Source: Paenibacillus contaminans
Lineage (GTDB): Bacteria; Bacillota; Bacilli; Paenibacillales; NBRC-103111
Reading direction: 5' to 3'
Length of the DNA: 64,000 nucleotides
Assembly (NCBI RefSeq): GCF_003285015.1
Contig: NZ_QMFB01000012.1
Span: forward strand, 221,137 to 285,136
The translations under genes and the position numbers were made by a program. Below are positions 1-8,656 of the stretch, one piece after another. Position 1 is the first letter of the stretch. Each line of letters begins with the position of its first letter. Below the pieces are notes generated by a model that was not told the DNA's origin, did no database searches, and saw only the letters and a list, made by a program, of their open reading frames with translations.

Positions 1-195
1 TATTTTTGCTAATAAAGAAGTAACAACTTTTATTGAGCTTGTCACATTATTGACATCCATCACTGGAAATGCTTCGATTGATTTCGCAATTACATTACAA
101 CAGTTCTTACAACCAATTAAATGTAGTTGCATTTCATCCATTAATTGACCTTCAATTATTTTTTCACCTTCGTCAATGAGTGGTTGATTGTTCAT
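1..195 (-). CDS. hypothetical protein, C-terminus beyond window edge
   Basis: The reverse strand is open from ATG at 195 to the window edge (65 codons visible). A GGAAGG ribosome-binding site lies just upstream. The peptide contains a GCKNCC cysteine cluster around residues 29-34 and an otherwise mixed helical sequence. It is AT-rich compared with rlmH. I do not recognise the family. A short upstream reading frame with its own strong Shine-Dalgarno lies at 212-247. Confidence 0.55.
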   Translation of the reverse strand, partial: MNNQPLIDEGEKIIEGQLMDEMQLHLIGCKNCCNVIAKSIEAFPVMDVNNVTSSIKVVTSLLAKI

Positions 196-211
196 TTAAA
201 TTTCCTTCCTT

Positions 212-247
212 TCAATTTGTTTCAGATAACGTCGTATTCACGAACAT
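212..247 (-). CDS. possible 11-codon leader peptide
   Basis: ATG at 247 follows GGGAGG with 6-nt spacing and is read for 11 codons (MFVNTTLSETN) to TGA, 16 nt before the start of the next reverse-strand ORF. A 7-bp hairpin (CGAAAAC/GTTTTCG) lies at 259-276, just before the ribosome-binding site. This could be a leader peptide or translational-coupling ORF, or chance. Confidence 0.25.
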   Translation of the reverse strand: MFVNTTLSETN

Positions 248-380
248 AATGAACCTCCCGAAAACACCTGTTTTCGAAGCTTATTAACCATAATTTTATG
301 CTAATTATCTTTCATCGCAACGGTTAGGAACAGGGCGAATGTATGGCGAACCAAACTTTCTACACCCCAATTTTTCGCCG

Positions 381-860
381 TCACTTATGATATGGTTCCC
401 TCCGAATAATCTTAAACGCCCTATATACCTGCTCGGTCAAAACAAGCCGCATCAGCTGGTGCGGGTAGGTCAATCGGCCGAACGACAGCTTCTGGTCGGC
501 GCGCTTCAGCACGGCAGCGGCGAGCCCATTAGAGCCGCCGATGACGAAGGCGAGCTGGCTGCGGCCGTACGTGCCGAGGCGGTCGATCTGCTGCGCCAGC
601 TCCTCCGACGACCAGAGGCTGCCGTCGATGGCCAGTGCGATGACATGCGTGTCCGGCTTGATATGCGCAAGAATGCGCTCGCCCTCGCGGTTCTTAACCT
701 GCTCCTCCTCCGCCTCGCTCATCGTCTCCGGCGCTTTCTCGTCCGGCACCTCCACGACCTGCATCTTCGCATACGGGCCCATTCGCTTTAAATACTCGTT
801 AATGCCGTCGGCCATAAACTTTTCCTTCAGCTTGCCGACTGCGATGATTTGAATGTTCAT
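381..860 (-). CDS. rlmH: 23S rRNA (pseudouridine-1915-N3)-methyltransferase RlmH
   Basis: 159 aa, the usual length of the family. RlmH is a SPOUT methyltransferase that methylates pseudouridine 1915 of 23S rRNA (helix 69) in assembled 70S ribosomes, using SAM. Visible family features are the N-terminal MNIQIIAVGKLKEK, the SAM-loop FVIGGSNGL at about residues 105-113 and the C-terminal RREPYHK. It is the last gene of the leftward walRK-yycHIJ-htrC cluster, as in Bacillus. A 15/16 match to parS lies just upstream at 880-895. Confidence 0.97.
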   Translation of the reverse strand: MNIQIIAVGKLKEKFMADGINEYLKRMGPYAKMQVVEVPDEKAPETMSEAEEEQVKNREGERILAHIKPDTHVIALAIDGSLWSSEELAQQIDRLGTYGRSQLAFVIGGSNGLAAAVLKRADQKLSFGRLTYPHQLMRLVLTEQVYRAFKIIRREPYHK

Positions 861-879
861 ATGTGCGACTCTCCCTCAT

Positions 880-895
880 TTTTTCACGTGGAACA
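880..895 (-). promoter_or_regulatory. parS-like site (15/16)
   Basis: TTTTTCACGTGGAACA matches the reverse complement of the 16-bp Spo0J/ParB site at 15 of 16 positions (G to T at position 2). It lies in the gap upstream of rlmH, about 52 kb left of oriC. Confidence 0.7.
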
Positions 896-963
896 TTTTT
901 CCTTATCTGCTCCTAGCCTTACAAAGCAAAAAGGGAGAGCTTTCGCTCCCCCTCTCGCCCTAT

Positions 964-1137
964 TCACACGACCAGAAAACGTCCGAATTGTTCGCAGCCT
1001 TGCTCTTCGCAGCAGGCCGGCGGCGTCCAATCGGGAAAACGCGTCTCCAGCAGATCGACCAGATCGGGCGCTTCTTCGTATTCATCTACGAACCGGTCGA
1101 TGGCCAGCTCCAGATGTTCTTTGCAAACGACAAACAT
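964..1137 (-). CDS. CxxH/CxxC small protein (YyzF-like)
   Basis: A 57-aa ORF starting at ATG 1137 after a GGGGGA Shine-Dalgarno. It begins MFVVCKEHLELAID, giving the CxxH motif (C5-H8), and carries a second cysteine group, CCEEQGC, at residues 42-48. It lies between htrC and rlmH, where Bacillus has yyzF, the CxxH/CxxC family. Family members are thought to bind a metal through these residues; no function is established. Length and position fit well. Confidence 0.85.
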   Translation of the reverse strand: MFVVCKEHLELAIDRFVDEYEEAPDLVDLLETRFPDWTPPACCEEQGCEQFGRFLVV

Positions 1138-1182
1138 GTGCGTCCCCCAATTTGAATGGCCATAACGCCGTCCGTCTACAGA

Positions 1183-2319
1183 CTACAGCTCCCCGAGCGT
1201 AAGCGAAGCAGTCGCTTTCTTCCCTGCCCGATAGTATGTGATGGACAGCTTATCGCCGATCTTCTTCTCGTTATACAAATATTTGCGCAATGCCAAAGCG
1301 GAATTGATCGGCTTGCCGTCAAGCTCGACGATCACGTCGCTGGTTTTGAGCCCTGCTTCTTTAGCCGGGCCGGATGCGTCCAGTACGATAACTCCAGTTT
1401 TCACATCGTCGGGCAATTTTAGTACATCGAGACCGGTTTGATACGATTGCAAATCTTCAAGCGTAATGCCCATAGCCGGGCGTTTAACTTTATGATCTTG
1501 TATGAGTGCTTCAAGAATAGGCTTCGCTTCGTTAATCGGAATCGCGAACCCGAGTCCCTCTACGCCGGTCGTCGCGATTTTCAAGCTGTTGATCCCGATG
1601 ACTTTACCATCCAGGCCGACCAAAGGTCCGCCGCTGTTTCCTTGGTTAATCGCCGCATCGGTTTGAATGACGTCGATCTCCCAGTCGAGCTCGCCGTTCT
1701 GTCCGAGCGAAACCGGGATGTTGCTCTTAGGCCGGCTGATTACACCGGTGGTAACCGTCTGCGAGAAGTCCAATCCAAGCGGATTGCCGATCGCGATGGC
1801 CGTCTGACCTGCCTTAAGCAAGTCCGAATTGCCGAACTCGGCTACGCTCGTCACGTCGCCCGCGTCGATTTCCAGCACCGCCAAATCGGTGTACAGATCT
1901 TTGCCGAGAACGGTCGCTTTCTTCCGCTTGCCGTCAGGAAGAACGATTTCAAAATCCGTCCCGCCGTCAATAACGTGATAATTGGTAGCGATTCGCGCTT
2001 TCCCGCCCGTTTTCTGAAAAATGATGCCCGAACCGAGACCCAAGCCCATCATCTTATCCTGCTTGGCGTCTTTCACTGTGCTTAGCACGCTGACAACCGC
2101 AGGCTTCACCTTGTCGGCCGCCGCCACTACTTGGTCATGGCCTCCGGTAGCAGCCGGGCGAAGGATTGCAACAAGCCCTAAACAAAGGAGAGCCCCCAAT
2201 ACGGCGGCAATAATGGCCACCCATACGATGCCGCCGCCGTTCTGAGGCTGTCTGTTCCATCCCCGCTGTCCCCATCTGGACATCTTGGTGGAGTAAAAAT
2301 CGTCTTGAAAAAAGCTCAA
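1183..2319 (-). CDS. htrC: S1C-family HtrA-like membrane serine protease with PDZ domain
   Basis: 378 aa. A cytoplasmic N-terminus and one transmembrane helix (about residues 31-53) precede a trypsin-like domain exposed outside the membrane. The catalytic triad is visible: H115 in TNYHVID, D145 in YTDLAVLE and S229 in GNSGGPLVG. A single PDZ domain follows (about 275-375, with GVIVLDASGPAKEAGL). HtrA-type proteases degrade or hold misfolded secreted proteins. The symbol htrC (yyxA) rests on synteny with the Bacillus walRK cluster, where it is the sixth gene. Confidence 0.93.
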   Translation of the reverse strand: MSFFQDDFYSTKMSRWGQRGWNRQPQNGGGIVWVAIIAAVLGALLCLGLVAILRPAATGGHDQVVAAADKVKPAVVSVLSTVKDAKQDKMMGLGLGSGIIFQKTGGKARIATNYHVIDGGTDFEIVLPDGKRKKATVLGKDLYTDLAVLEIDAGDVTSVAEFGNSDLLKAGQTAIAIGNPLGLDFSQTVTTGVISRPKSNIPVSLGQNGELDWEIDVIQTDAAINQGNSGGPLVGLDGKVIGINSLKIATTGVEGLGFAIPINEAKPILEALIQDHKVKRPAMGITLEDLQSYQTGLDVLKLPDDVKTGVIVLDASGPAKEAGLKTSDVIVELDGKPINSALALRKYLYNEKKIGDKLSITYYRAGKKATASLTLGEL

Positions 2320-2442
2320 TCCATCCCTCTCCCTTCTGACGGATCGTCAGCCCTAAACCGGTGAACCCGGCATCTATCTTAACTTTCCTATATCCGATCA
2401 AAAACGCGTTACTGCAGCGGAACAAAACCCGCCGAATGAACA

Positions 2443-2522
2443 AGGATAAACGCCTACCGGTGTCTTTGACCATGGCGTTTACCGGGATTTAGAGCACTCC
2501 ACGATATACTTTCGGATAAACG
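2443..2522. repeat. interspersed repeat copy A
   Basis: About 80 bp that recurs at 8505-8597 with blocks of identity: AGGATAAACGCCTA, GTTTACCGGGATTTAGA and CACGATATACTTTC. An internal inverted repeat, TAAACGCC/GGCGTTTA, can form a hairpin. It lies in the gap upstream of htrC. A partial copy of the right end is at 10870-10903. Confidence 0.7.
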
Positions 2523-2614
2523 AAAATAATCGGAATGTTTTTGTGAACGCTTGACTACAATAGTAACACAAAAGAAAGACAAAAATCATAGTTTCCTAGA
2601 AAAGGAGAATCGGG

Positions 2615-2821
2615 ATGAATCGTATATTCAATCACTTGGAGCAAGTCGATTTGATCGGCAAACTGGCCGACATGAAAGAACAGCACTACCGGCAAACCGT
2701 CTTGATCAGCGCGCTGCTGGAGCTATTGATCGAGAAGGGGCAGCTTACGCACAGCGAGCTTGAAAACAAACTCGTTCAGCTGGACGCCATCAATCCTGAT
2801 CCAATCTATCCCAAGCAGTAG
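2615..2821 (+). CDS. small hypothetical protein on the opposite strand
   Basis: 68 aa starting at ATG 2615 with AAAGGAG 8 nt upstream. The product is soluble and helical, with Leu/Glu-rich stretches such as LLELLIEKGQLTHSELENKL. I do not recognise the family. It is the only rightward gene among the leftward walRK cluster and converges on yycJ, overlapping its 3' end by 32 nt. Good ribosome-binding site and amino-acid composition favour a real gene. Confidence 0.6.
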   Translation: MNRIFNHLEQVDLIGKLADMKEQHYRQTVLISALLELLIEKGQLTHSELENKLVQLDAINPDPIYPKQ

Positions 2822-3590
2822 GCCGGTCGAAGTATGTATCCATCAGTTTGACCTGCTCCTCCGTGATCCGCTGCCCTTCAAGTATGTTGCCGACCGTCAG
2901 CCGCGCCAAATCCATCATGTTGTGATCGCGGCTCAAATGCGCTAAATAAACCCGCTTCGTCTTGGACGAAAGGATGTCGATAAGTCCTTCGCCTGCCGCC
3001 TCATTGGACAAGTGGCCGACGTCGCTCAGAATGCGGCGTTTGATGTTCCACGGATACTTGCCCATGCGCAGCATCTCGATATCGTGATTGGATTCGAGCA
3101 CCAGAACGTCCGAATCCTTGATTTTCTCTTTTACCTTGCCGCTCATATAGCCGAGATCCGTTGCCAGACTCAGCTTCTGCTCTCCTTCATGGAAGCAATA
3201 CCCTACGGGCTCCGCCGCATCGTGCGAAATACCGAACGATTCGATCTGCATCGTGCCGATCTCGAGCAGCCCGCCCGTATCGAGGACGCGCCTGTTGGAT
3301 TCGGCAATCTCGCCGATCTGCCGGTCCAGCTCCGCCCACGTTTTCTCGTTGGCGTAGATCGGAAGGTCAAACTTGCGCGCAACAGCGCCAAGCCCTTTAA
3401 TATGATCCGCATGCTCATGCGTCACCACTATGGCATCCAGGTCGCTGCCGCACATGCCGCGCTCCTGCAGCAGCTCGTCGATCTTCTTCGCGCTGAAGCC
3501 GGCGTCCACGAGCACCTTCGTTTCCTCGTTCGTCACTACCGTAGCGTTTCCTGTGGATCCGCTGGATAAAACACTAAACCGTAACCCCAT
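2790..3590 (-). CDS. yycJ: metallo-beta-lactamase fold hydrolase YycJ/WalJ
   Basis: 266 aa from ATG 3590, chosen because GGGAG precedes MGLRFSVLSSGSTGN by 8 nt; longer in-frame starts run into yycI. The metal-binding motif THEHADH lies at about residues 55-61, followed by further MBL histidines and aspartates (ATDLGY, ESNHD, HLS). Members are cytoplasmic nucleases/hydrolases; in Bacillus the gene is co-transcribed with walRK and linked to DNA-replication/cell-wall coordination. It ends inside the convergent small gene at 2615-2821. Confidence 0.92.
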   Translation of the reverse strand: MGLRFSVLSSGSTGNATVVTNEETKVLVDAGFSAKKIDELLQERGMCGSDLDAIVVTHEHADHIKGLGAVARKFDLPIYANEKTWAELDRQIGEIAESNRRVLDTGGLLEIGTMQIESFGISHDAAEPVGYCFHEGEQKLSLATDLGYMSGKVKEKIKDSDVLVLESNHDIEMLRMGKYPWNIKRRILSDVGHLSNEAAGEGLIDILSSKTKRVYLAHLSRDHNMMDLARLTVGNILEGQRITEEQVKLMDTYFDRPTAWDRLDQD

Positions 3591-3697
3591 AATCCCTGCT
3601 CCCTCTGCCCTTTCATACATGCTGTCGTTCGTGCTGCGATCATGGTGCGTTCGATACTTACTGCCGTCCATTCCGCCCAAATACGCCTCTGGCAACC

Positions 3698-4435
3698 TCA
3701 CTCCCGCTGCTCCTGCGGCCGTTCCAGCTCGCCGTTGAACGCCTGAACATAATACGGGACGCCCTCCGCGAGCACGACGCGCCAAGTAGGCAGCATGACC
3801 TGCGTCTCGGAGTCGAATTGCTGCCCATGATAGCCCAGCCGAACGTCTGCTATGACAGAGCCTTCCGGCAAATTTTCGGCCAGGCTTCGAATCGCCGTAT
3901 AGGCCGAAATAACCTTCTGCTCTTTGTGCTCTCCTCCTGATTGTACTTCAACCGCCGTCTGTTTAAAACCGTTGATTTCGCCTTTTTGTCCATATAGATG
4001 GAGCGTTGCGTCGAAGAGCGGCATGTCGCTCATCACCTGATAGAAAACGTACTCGTCATCGCGGGTAAGCGCCGTATCCAGCTTATACGCATTCGCATTC
4101 TCCACCGGCAGCTTCGCGATAACCTCTTTAAGCCCGCTTCGGCTGATTAAGTTCACGTACTTGATCGGCTGCTGGAGGGTGACCTTCTCCGCATTGCGGT
4201 ATTTCTCCTGCAGCTTCACGGTAATCTGTCCAAGCTTCGGCGTATCTTTCGGAACATCCGCGAGCACCCGGATGTTCTTGTTCGCGAGCAGCTTATTCGT
4301 CTCTTCGATAATGCTGGCCGTATTGGTTTCCGAATAGGGCTGGCTGAAGCGCGTCACCCACAGCTGATAGCCGAGCAGCACATTCAGAAACAAGAACGAT
4401 ACGATCATAATCATCTTCGCCCGTCCCCAATCCAT
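3698..4435 (-). CDS. yycI: WalRK two-component system accessory protein YycI
   Basis: 245 aa, with one N-terminal transmembrane helix (about residues 8-25, MIMIVSFLFLNVLLGYQLW) and an extracytoplasmic domain. YycI acts with YycH in the membrane to modulate WalK kinase activity. It sits between yycH and yycJ in the conserved order, with a gap of about 47 nt after yycH. Confidence 0.92.
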   Translation of the reverse strand: MDWGRAKMIMIVSFLFLNVLLGYQLWVTRFSQPYSETNTASIIEETNKLLANKNIRVLADVPKDTPKLGQITVKLQEKYRNAEKVTLQQPIKYVNLISRSGLKEVIAKLPVENANAYKLDTALTRDDEYVFYQVMSDMPLFDATLHLYGQKGEINGFKQTAVEVQSGGEHKEQKVISAYTAIRSLAENLPEGSVIADVRLGYHGQQFDSETQVMLPTWRVVLAEGVPYYVQAFNGELERPQEQRE

Positions 4436-4482
4436 CCGTTCACCTCCGCTTCATCGTTCCTTCGCCTCGTCCTGCAGAACAC

Positions 4483-5763
4483 TTACAGGAACTCGAACGT
4501 CCCATCCCTCAGCTCAACCGCCCAACGTGGAATCAACTCGATATACTGATCCGTGACAACCGCCTGATAAGCCGGGAAAATCGCCGCCGCCATGACTCTT
4601 CGCGGGTAAAGGCTGATCATGTCGTCAAGCTCTTTGCCGCCCGGCAGCGATGCTTCCGTACGGGTGGCGTTGTTAAGATCGGGAATAACCGTCGAGCGCT
4701 CGTAGTTGGACAAAACGCCTTTCTGCAGCACAACCTTGATGTAACCGAAATTTTCGTTCCTGCTGTTTATAATAGGGACATTGTCGATGAACTGCCTGAA
4801 TATGAAGGTTTGCGGCCCGAAGGATTGCTTGGGCGTAATCTTGCTGAGCATGTATTTGCTGTTCCAGCCGCCGTGCTGATTGACGAACTGAATGCCCGAC
4901 AACAGATTGCCCTTGACGTCGGAACGGCTTTCGGCCGGCGTAAAAATCGGATCCGAATAGCTGAACCAGCGCTGGTCCGGCTTTATTTGCAGTCCCTTTT
5001 TGCTATCCGTATAGATTTGCGAGCCGTCGCGCTCCTGAAGGAACCGCGTCAGCCCCGGGTCGACGAACAAGCTGCGTTTAAGCTGATCGGCCGTAAATTG
5101 CGTGTACGGCATCCGGATTTTGGCCATGGCGATCGGCTGCTCCGGCAAATAGAAATCGCCGTCCTCGGAATGATATTTCGTCAGAAACTCCCCGAACCCG
5201 ACTGCCTTCTCTACGTCCTTGGCGAGCACATCCGCCTTCACGACTTCATAAACGGTCGTCCCCGTCTCCGTGAAAAAGTACGTTTTGACGTCCTCTTTGT
5301 TGTCCTTGATATAGATCCAAATTTTCGTGATGTAATCGTTGTCCGTCGGCAAATCCTCATTGATCCGCAGCATGGTCTGCAGGATATTAAGCGGTATCGC
5401 GTCTTTGAAGCGCACCTCGAACCCGACTTGATTGTTGCGGATATCCTCAAGGTGAATGCCGGCAGTCACCAAGTTCGTTTTGCGCAGCCCGTCGAACGTC
5501 CGCCGTTTCAGCAGGTCGTTGTAAATCCGCTCGTAAAACTGGTGATCGAAGGGCAGAACCGTATGACTCTTTTTGCCAAAATGCAGAACGATCTCGCTCG
5601 GATAAAGCAGGTCCGATAACTCCGCCTGCGTGCCGTCAAGCCGCGTCTCCACATAGTCCTGCGCGATCGGCTCGAACTTCGGCGTCCCGTACGCGAGCAG
5701 ATAGCTCTGCACGAGACTTAACGCGACGAGCAGGGTGAGGAGGACCGATTTGAATTTTTCCAC
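4483..5763 (-). CDS. yycH: WalRK two-component system accessory protein YycH
   Basis: 426 aa. One N-terminal transmembrane helix (about residues 6-24) is followed by a large extracytoplasmic region with the YycH fold. The start is GTG at 5763, overlapping the walK stop by one base (TAGTG), so translation is probably coupled. With YycI it senses or transmits envelope state to WalK. Confidence 0.93.
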   Translation of the reverse strand: MEKFKSVLLTLLVALSLVQSYLLAYGTPKFEPIAQDYVETRLDGTQAELSDLLYPSEIVLHFGKKSHTVLPFDHQFYERIYNDLLKRRTFDGLRKTNLVTAGIHLEDIRNNQVGFEVRFKDAIPLNILQTMLRINEDLPTDNDYITKIWIYIKDNKEDVKTYFFTETGTTVYEVVKADVLAKDVEKAVGFGEFLTKYHSEDGDFYLPEQPIAMAKIRMPYTQFTADQLKRSLFVDPGLTRFLQERDGSQIYTDSKKGLQIKPDQRWFSYSDPIFTPAESRSDVKGNLLSGIQFVNQHGGWNSKYMLSKITPKQSFGPQTFIFRQFIDNVPIINSRNENFGYIKVVLQKGVLSNYERSTVIPDLNNATRTEASLPGGKELDDMISLYPRRVMAAAIFPAYQAVVTDQYIELIPRWAVELRDGTFEFL

Positions 5764-7610
5764 TAGGCCGTCTCCTCCTCCCGTACATAGGGCAGCGTAA
5801 AGGTGACCTTCGTTCCGTGATTATATTCCGATTCCAAAACAATCGCGCCGCCATGCGCTTTTATAATTTCCCGGGCAATCGACAGACCGAGGCCGGTACC
5901 GCCCATATTTCGCGATCTTGCCTTATCCACCCGATAGAAACGTTCGAAAATACGGTCCAAATCCTTCTTCGGAATGCCGATGCCATTGTCTTTAACGGCT
6001 ACTTCCACCGTCTCGCTGTCGGATAACCGGGCGGAAACCGTTATTTGGCCGCCGTCTCCGGTATATTTGATCGCATTCGAAACGAGATTGTCGAGCACCT
6101 GGTCGATTTTATCCCGATCCAGCAGCACTTCCCCGATTTCGTCCGCAACCTCGATGGCGATATCGATTCGCCGCTGCTGCAGCTGAAATGAAAAACGGTC
6201 TGCGACCTCGTCCAGCATTTCCCCTACGCTCGTCCATGACTTTGCGAGGATCGCCTGCTTCGAATCGAGCCGCGACAAATGGAGCAGATCCGTTACAAGC
6301 CGGATCATCCGTTCCGTCTCGCTGCGCGTCACGCCGATGAATCGGTGCGCTAACGCCGGTTCCTCCAGCGCCCCGTCCTCTAACGCCTCCAGATAGCTTT
6401 TAATCGTCGTCAGCGGCGTCCGCAGCTCATGGGACACGTTGGCTACGAACTCGCGCCGGGCAAGCTCCAGCTCCTCCTGCTCCGTTACATCGTGCAGCAC
6501 GACGATCGTCCCCGTCACACCCAGATCGCGCCGGTGAATCGGCGTAAACGTTACGCGGATTTTACGATCCTCGTCCTGGGGCTGTATCCGCTCGATCATA
6601 ATCGGCGTCCCTCTTTGTTCGCCGTTAATACGGCTCAGCGCCACTTCTTTATCGAGCTCCAGCACCTTGTACAAATTGCTGCCGAGCGCTTCGTTCTCTT
6701 CGAGCTGAAGCATTTGCTTCGCACGCTGGTTGATCAGGATAACATGATCCTGGTCATCAGCGGCAACGACGCCGTCGCTCATGTTCGACAAGATCGAGGA
6801 GAGCTTCTCCTTCTCCTCCTCGTTGACCGAGAGCGCTTCCTTAAGCCGGTTCGTCATGTAATTAAACGCGAAGCTCAGCTGACCGATCTCGTCGTAGCTG
6901 AATACCTTCACCTTTTGATTGAAATTGCCCTCCGCCACCGAGGTTACCTGCTTCGTTATTTCTTTAATCGGACTCGTGATCGTATGCGATAGAATAACGC
7001 CGAGCAATGCCGTCATCGCAACCGAGATCAGCGTCCCCGACAGGAAAATGCGGTTAATCCGGGTCGTCGTATTGTAAATTTCCTCCATTGAAGCGACGAT
7101 ATATACCGCCCCGATGACCTTCGTATCGCTGGAGACCGGCTTCGCGATCGCCTTCTTCCGATAGCCGTCCGTATCGAGAAACACCTGTTCGTTATCTTTG
7201 TCCTTAATGTTCTGCAGGGCACGGCTGACGACCAGCTGCGTATTTTTCTGCCCGACGATCGATTTGGAATTTTGCTGCGACGTGCTGATGACGATACCGC
7301 TGGCATCGATAATCTGAATATCCCAGTTGCTGACACGGTTCCATTCCATAACGAAATCGGTGATCGATTCCTCACCCGGCTTCTTCCCGTCCCCGGACTT
7401 GCTCTCCTGATTGACGGATAGCTTAGGCTCCACGTAATCGGCCAGCAGCAGCGCCTGTTTATTCAGCGTATCGGTGAAATTGTTCATAAACGAGCTTTCC
7501 GTCGTCCGGACGAAATAAATACCGATCAACTGCATCGCGAACAATATAAGCAGCACGTAAATCAAAATAAACTTGATTTGAATCGTCCGAACGAATCGAA
7601 AACCTTTCAT
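5763..7610 (-). CDS. walK: cell-wall homeostasis sensor histidine kinase WalK
   Basis: 615 aa. Order of parts: TM1 (about 12-33), extracytoplasmic Cache-like sensor (34-185), TM2 (about 188-208), HAMP (209-260), PAS (about 265-375), HisKA with phospho-acceptor H394 in VSHELRTPL, and HATPase_c (N box LVSNAIKYT, G boxes DNGIGIP and GGTGLGLSIA). It phosphorylates WalR, and also controls autolysin genes through it. Start ATG overlaps the walR stop in an ATGA junction. Confidence 0.97.
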   Translation of the reverse strand: MKGFRFVRTIQIKFILIYVLLILFAMQLIGIYFVRTTESSFMNNFTDTLNKQALLLADYVEPKLSVNQESKSGDGKKPGEESITDFVMEWNRVSNWDIQIIDASGIVISTSQQNSKSIVGQKNTQLVVSRALQNIKDKDNEQVFLDTDGYRKKAIAKPVSSDTKVIGAVYIVASMEEIYNTTTRINRIFLSGTLISVAMTALLGVILSHTITSPIKEITKQVTSVAEGNFNQKVKVFSYDEIGQLSFAFNYMTNRLKEALSVNEEEKEKLSSILSNMSDGVVAADDQDHVILINQRAKQMLQLEENEALGSNLYKVLELDKEVALSRINGEQRGTPIMIERIQPQDEDRKIRVTFTPIHRRDLGVTGTIVVLHDVTEQEELELARREFVANVSHELRTPLTTIKSYLEALEDGALEEPALAHRFIGVTRSETERMIRLVTDLLHLSRLDSKQAILAKSWTSVGEMLDEVADRFSFQLQQRRIDIAIEVADEIGEVLLDRDKIDQVLDNLVSNAIKYTGDGGQITVSARLSDSETVEVAVKDNGIGIPKKDLDRIFERFYRVDKARSRNMGGTGLGLSIAREIIKAHGGAIVLESEYNHGTKVTFTLPYVREEETA

Positions 7611-8341
7611 GCAAAAGCGCCGCCCGTTTTCGGGTTCCGCATCATATAGCCGAGCCCCCGGCGCGTCGTAATATATTCCGGCTTGCTCGGATCGTCTTCG
7701 ATCTTCTCGCGCAAGCGGCGGATCGTGACGTCAACCGTACGAACGTCCCCGTAATAATCGTATCCCCATACCGCCTGCAAAAGATGCTCCCGCGTCATAA
7801 CCTTGCCGTTGTTGCGGGCCATATAGTAGATAAGCTCGAACTCCCGGTGCGTCAAGTCCAGCAGCACATTGTCCTTATAAACGACGTACATGTCGCTGTC
7901 GATGAGCAGCTTATGAATCCGCAGCCCTTGAGGCGCAGCAGCCTCCTCCGACTCTTGCTGGTTTTGTGCCTGCGCTTGCGTCTGACGGCGCAAATGCGCT
8001 TTCACACGCGCCAGAAGCTCGCGGGCGCCGAACGGCTTCGTTACGTAATCGTCCGCTCCCATCTCAAGTCCGAGCACTTTGTCGATCTCCGAATCTTTGG
8101 CCGTCAGCATAATGATCGGCGTGTTCCGTTTGGCCCTTACTTCCCGACACACATCCATGCCGTCCTTCACAGGCAGCATCAAATCGAGCAATATTAAATC
8201 AGGATCCTCGCTGAAAGCGAGCTCCACCGCTTCTCCTCCGTCATAAGCGCAAATAACCTGGTAGCCTTCTTTCTCCAGATTAAATTTCAAAATGTCCGCA
8301 ATCGGCCGTTCATCGTCCACCACTAAAATTTTACCGTACAT
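7607..8341 (-). CDS. walR: response regulator WalR (OmpR family)
   Basis: 244 aa: a receiver domain (1-120; phospho-acceptor Asp in LILLDLMLP, conserved Lys in VTKPF) and a C-terminal winged-helix DNA-binding domain (about 140-235; DVTIRRLREKIEDDP). It is the essential regulator of peptidoglycan hydrolase genes. A Gln-rich linker (QTQAQAQNQQ) separates the domains and is longer than usual. First gene of the leftward cluster. Confidence 0.97.
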   Translation of the reverse strand: MYGKILVVDDERPIADILKFNLEKEGYQVICAYDGGEAVELAFSEDPDLILLDLMLPVKDGMDVCREVRAKRNTPIIMLTAKDSEIDKVLGLEMGADDYVTKPFGARELLARVKAHLRRQTQAQAQNQQESEEAAAPQGLRIHKLLIDSDMYVVYKDNVLLDLTHREFELIYYMARNNGKVMTREHLLQAVWGYDYYGDVRTVDVTIRRLREKIEDDPSKPEYITTRRGLGYMMRNPKTGGAFA

Positions 8342-8373
8342 AAGGCCACCGCCTTTCGTCTTCTTTACCCTCT

Positions 8374-8382
8374 ATTCTAACA
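8374..8382 (-). promoter_or_regulatory. candidate extended -10 promoter of the walR cluster
   Basis: On the reverse strand TGTTAGAAT forms an extended -10 about 33 bases upstream of the walR start. No good -35 is seen at 17 bp (AAGCTT), so this is tentative. Confidence 0.4.
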
Positions 8383-8504
8383 CAAAACCGCCCGTCAAGC
8401 TTCGGAGCTTGCCCGCTTCTCTCGAATGCCAAATACGCCCAAGGATACCTGCAGCTTTGCGTTTTTCAGGCTGCGCGTTTAACGGATATACGTTCCGGGT
8501 AATT

Positions 8505-8597
8505 AGGATAAACGCCTAACGGCGTTAACGGCGTCTTGACGCTGGTGTTTACCGGGATTTAGAACCACTTTCACGATATACTTTCCGGCGCGATAAA
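8505..8597. repeat. interspersed repeat copy B
   Basis: Second copy of the element at 2443-2522, with an insertion in the middle (AACGGCGTTAACGGCG). It lies between walR and the M23 peptidase and ends exactly at the peptidase terminator. The inverted repeat is preserved with one G-U type change (TAAACGCC/GGTGTTTA). Confidence 0.7.
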
Positions 8598-8631
8598 ATA
8601 AAAAAGCAGAGAACGAATGTCGTCCCCTGCT
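8598..8631 (-). terminator. rho-independent terminator of the M23 peptidase gene
   Basis: On the reverse strand GCAGGGGACGA-CAT-TCGTTCTCTGC (11-bp stem allowing two G-U pairs) is followed by TTTTTTATTTT, 26 nt after the stop codon. Confidence 0.85.
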
Positions 8632-8656
8632 AGCGATCAAGATGATAACTTTTGAT

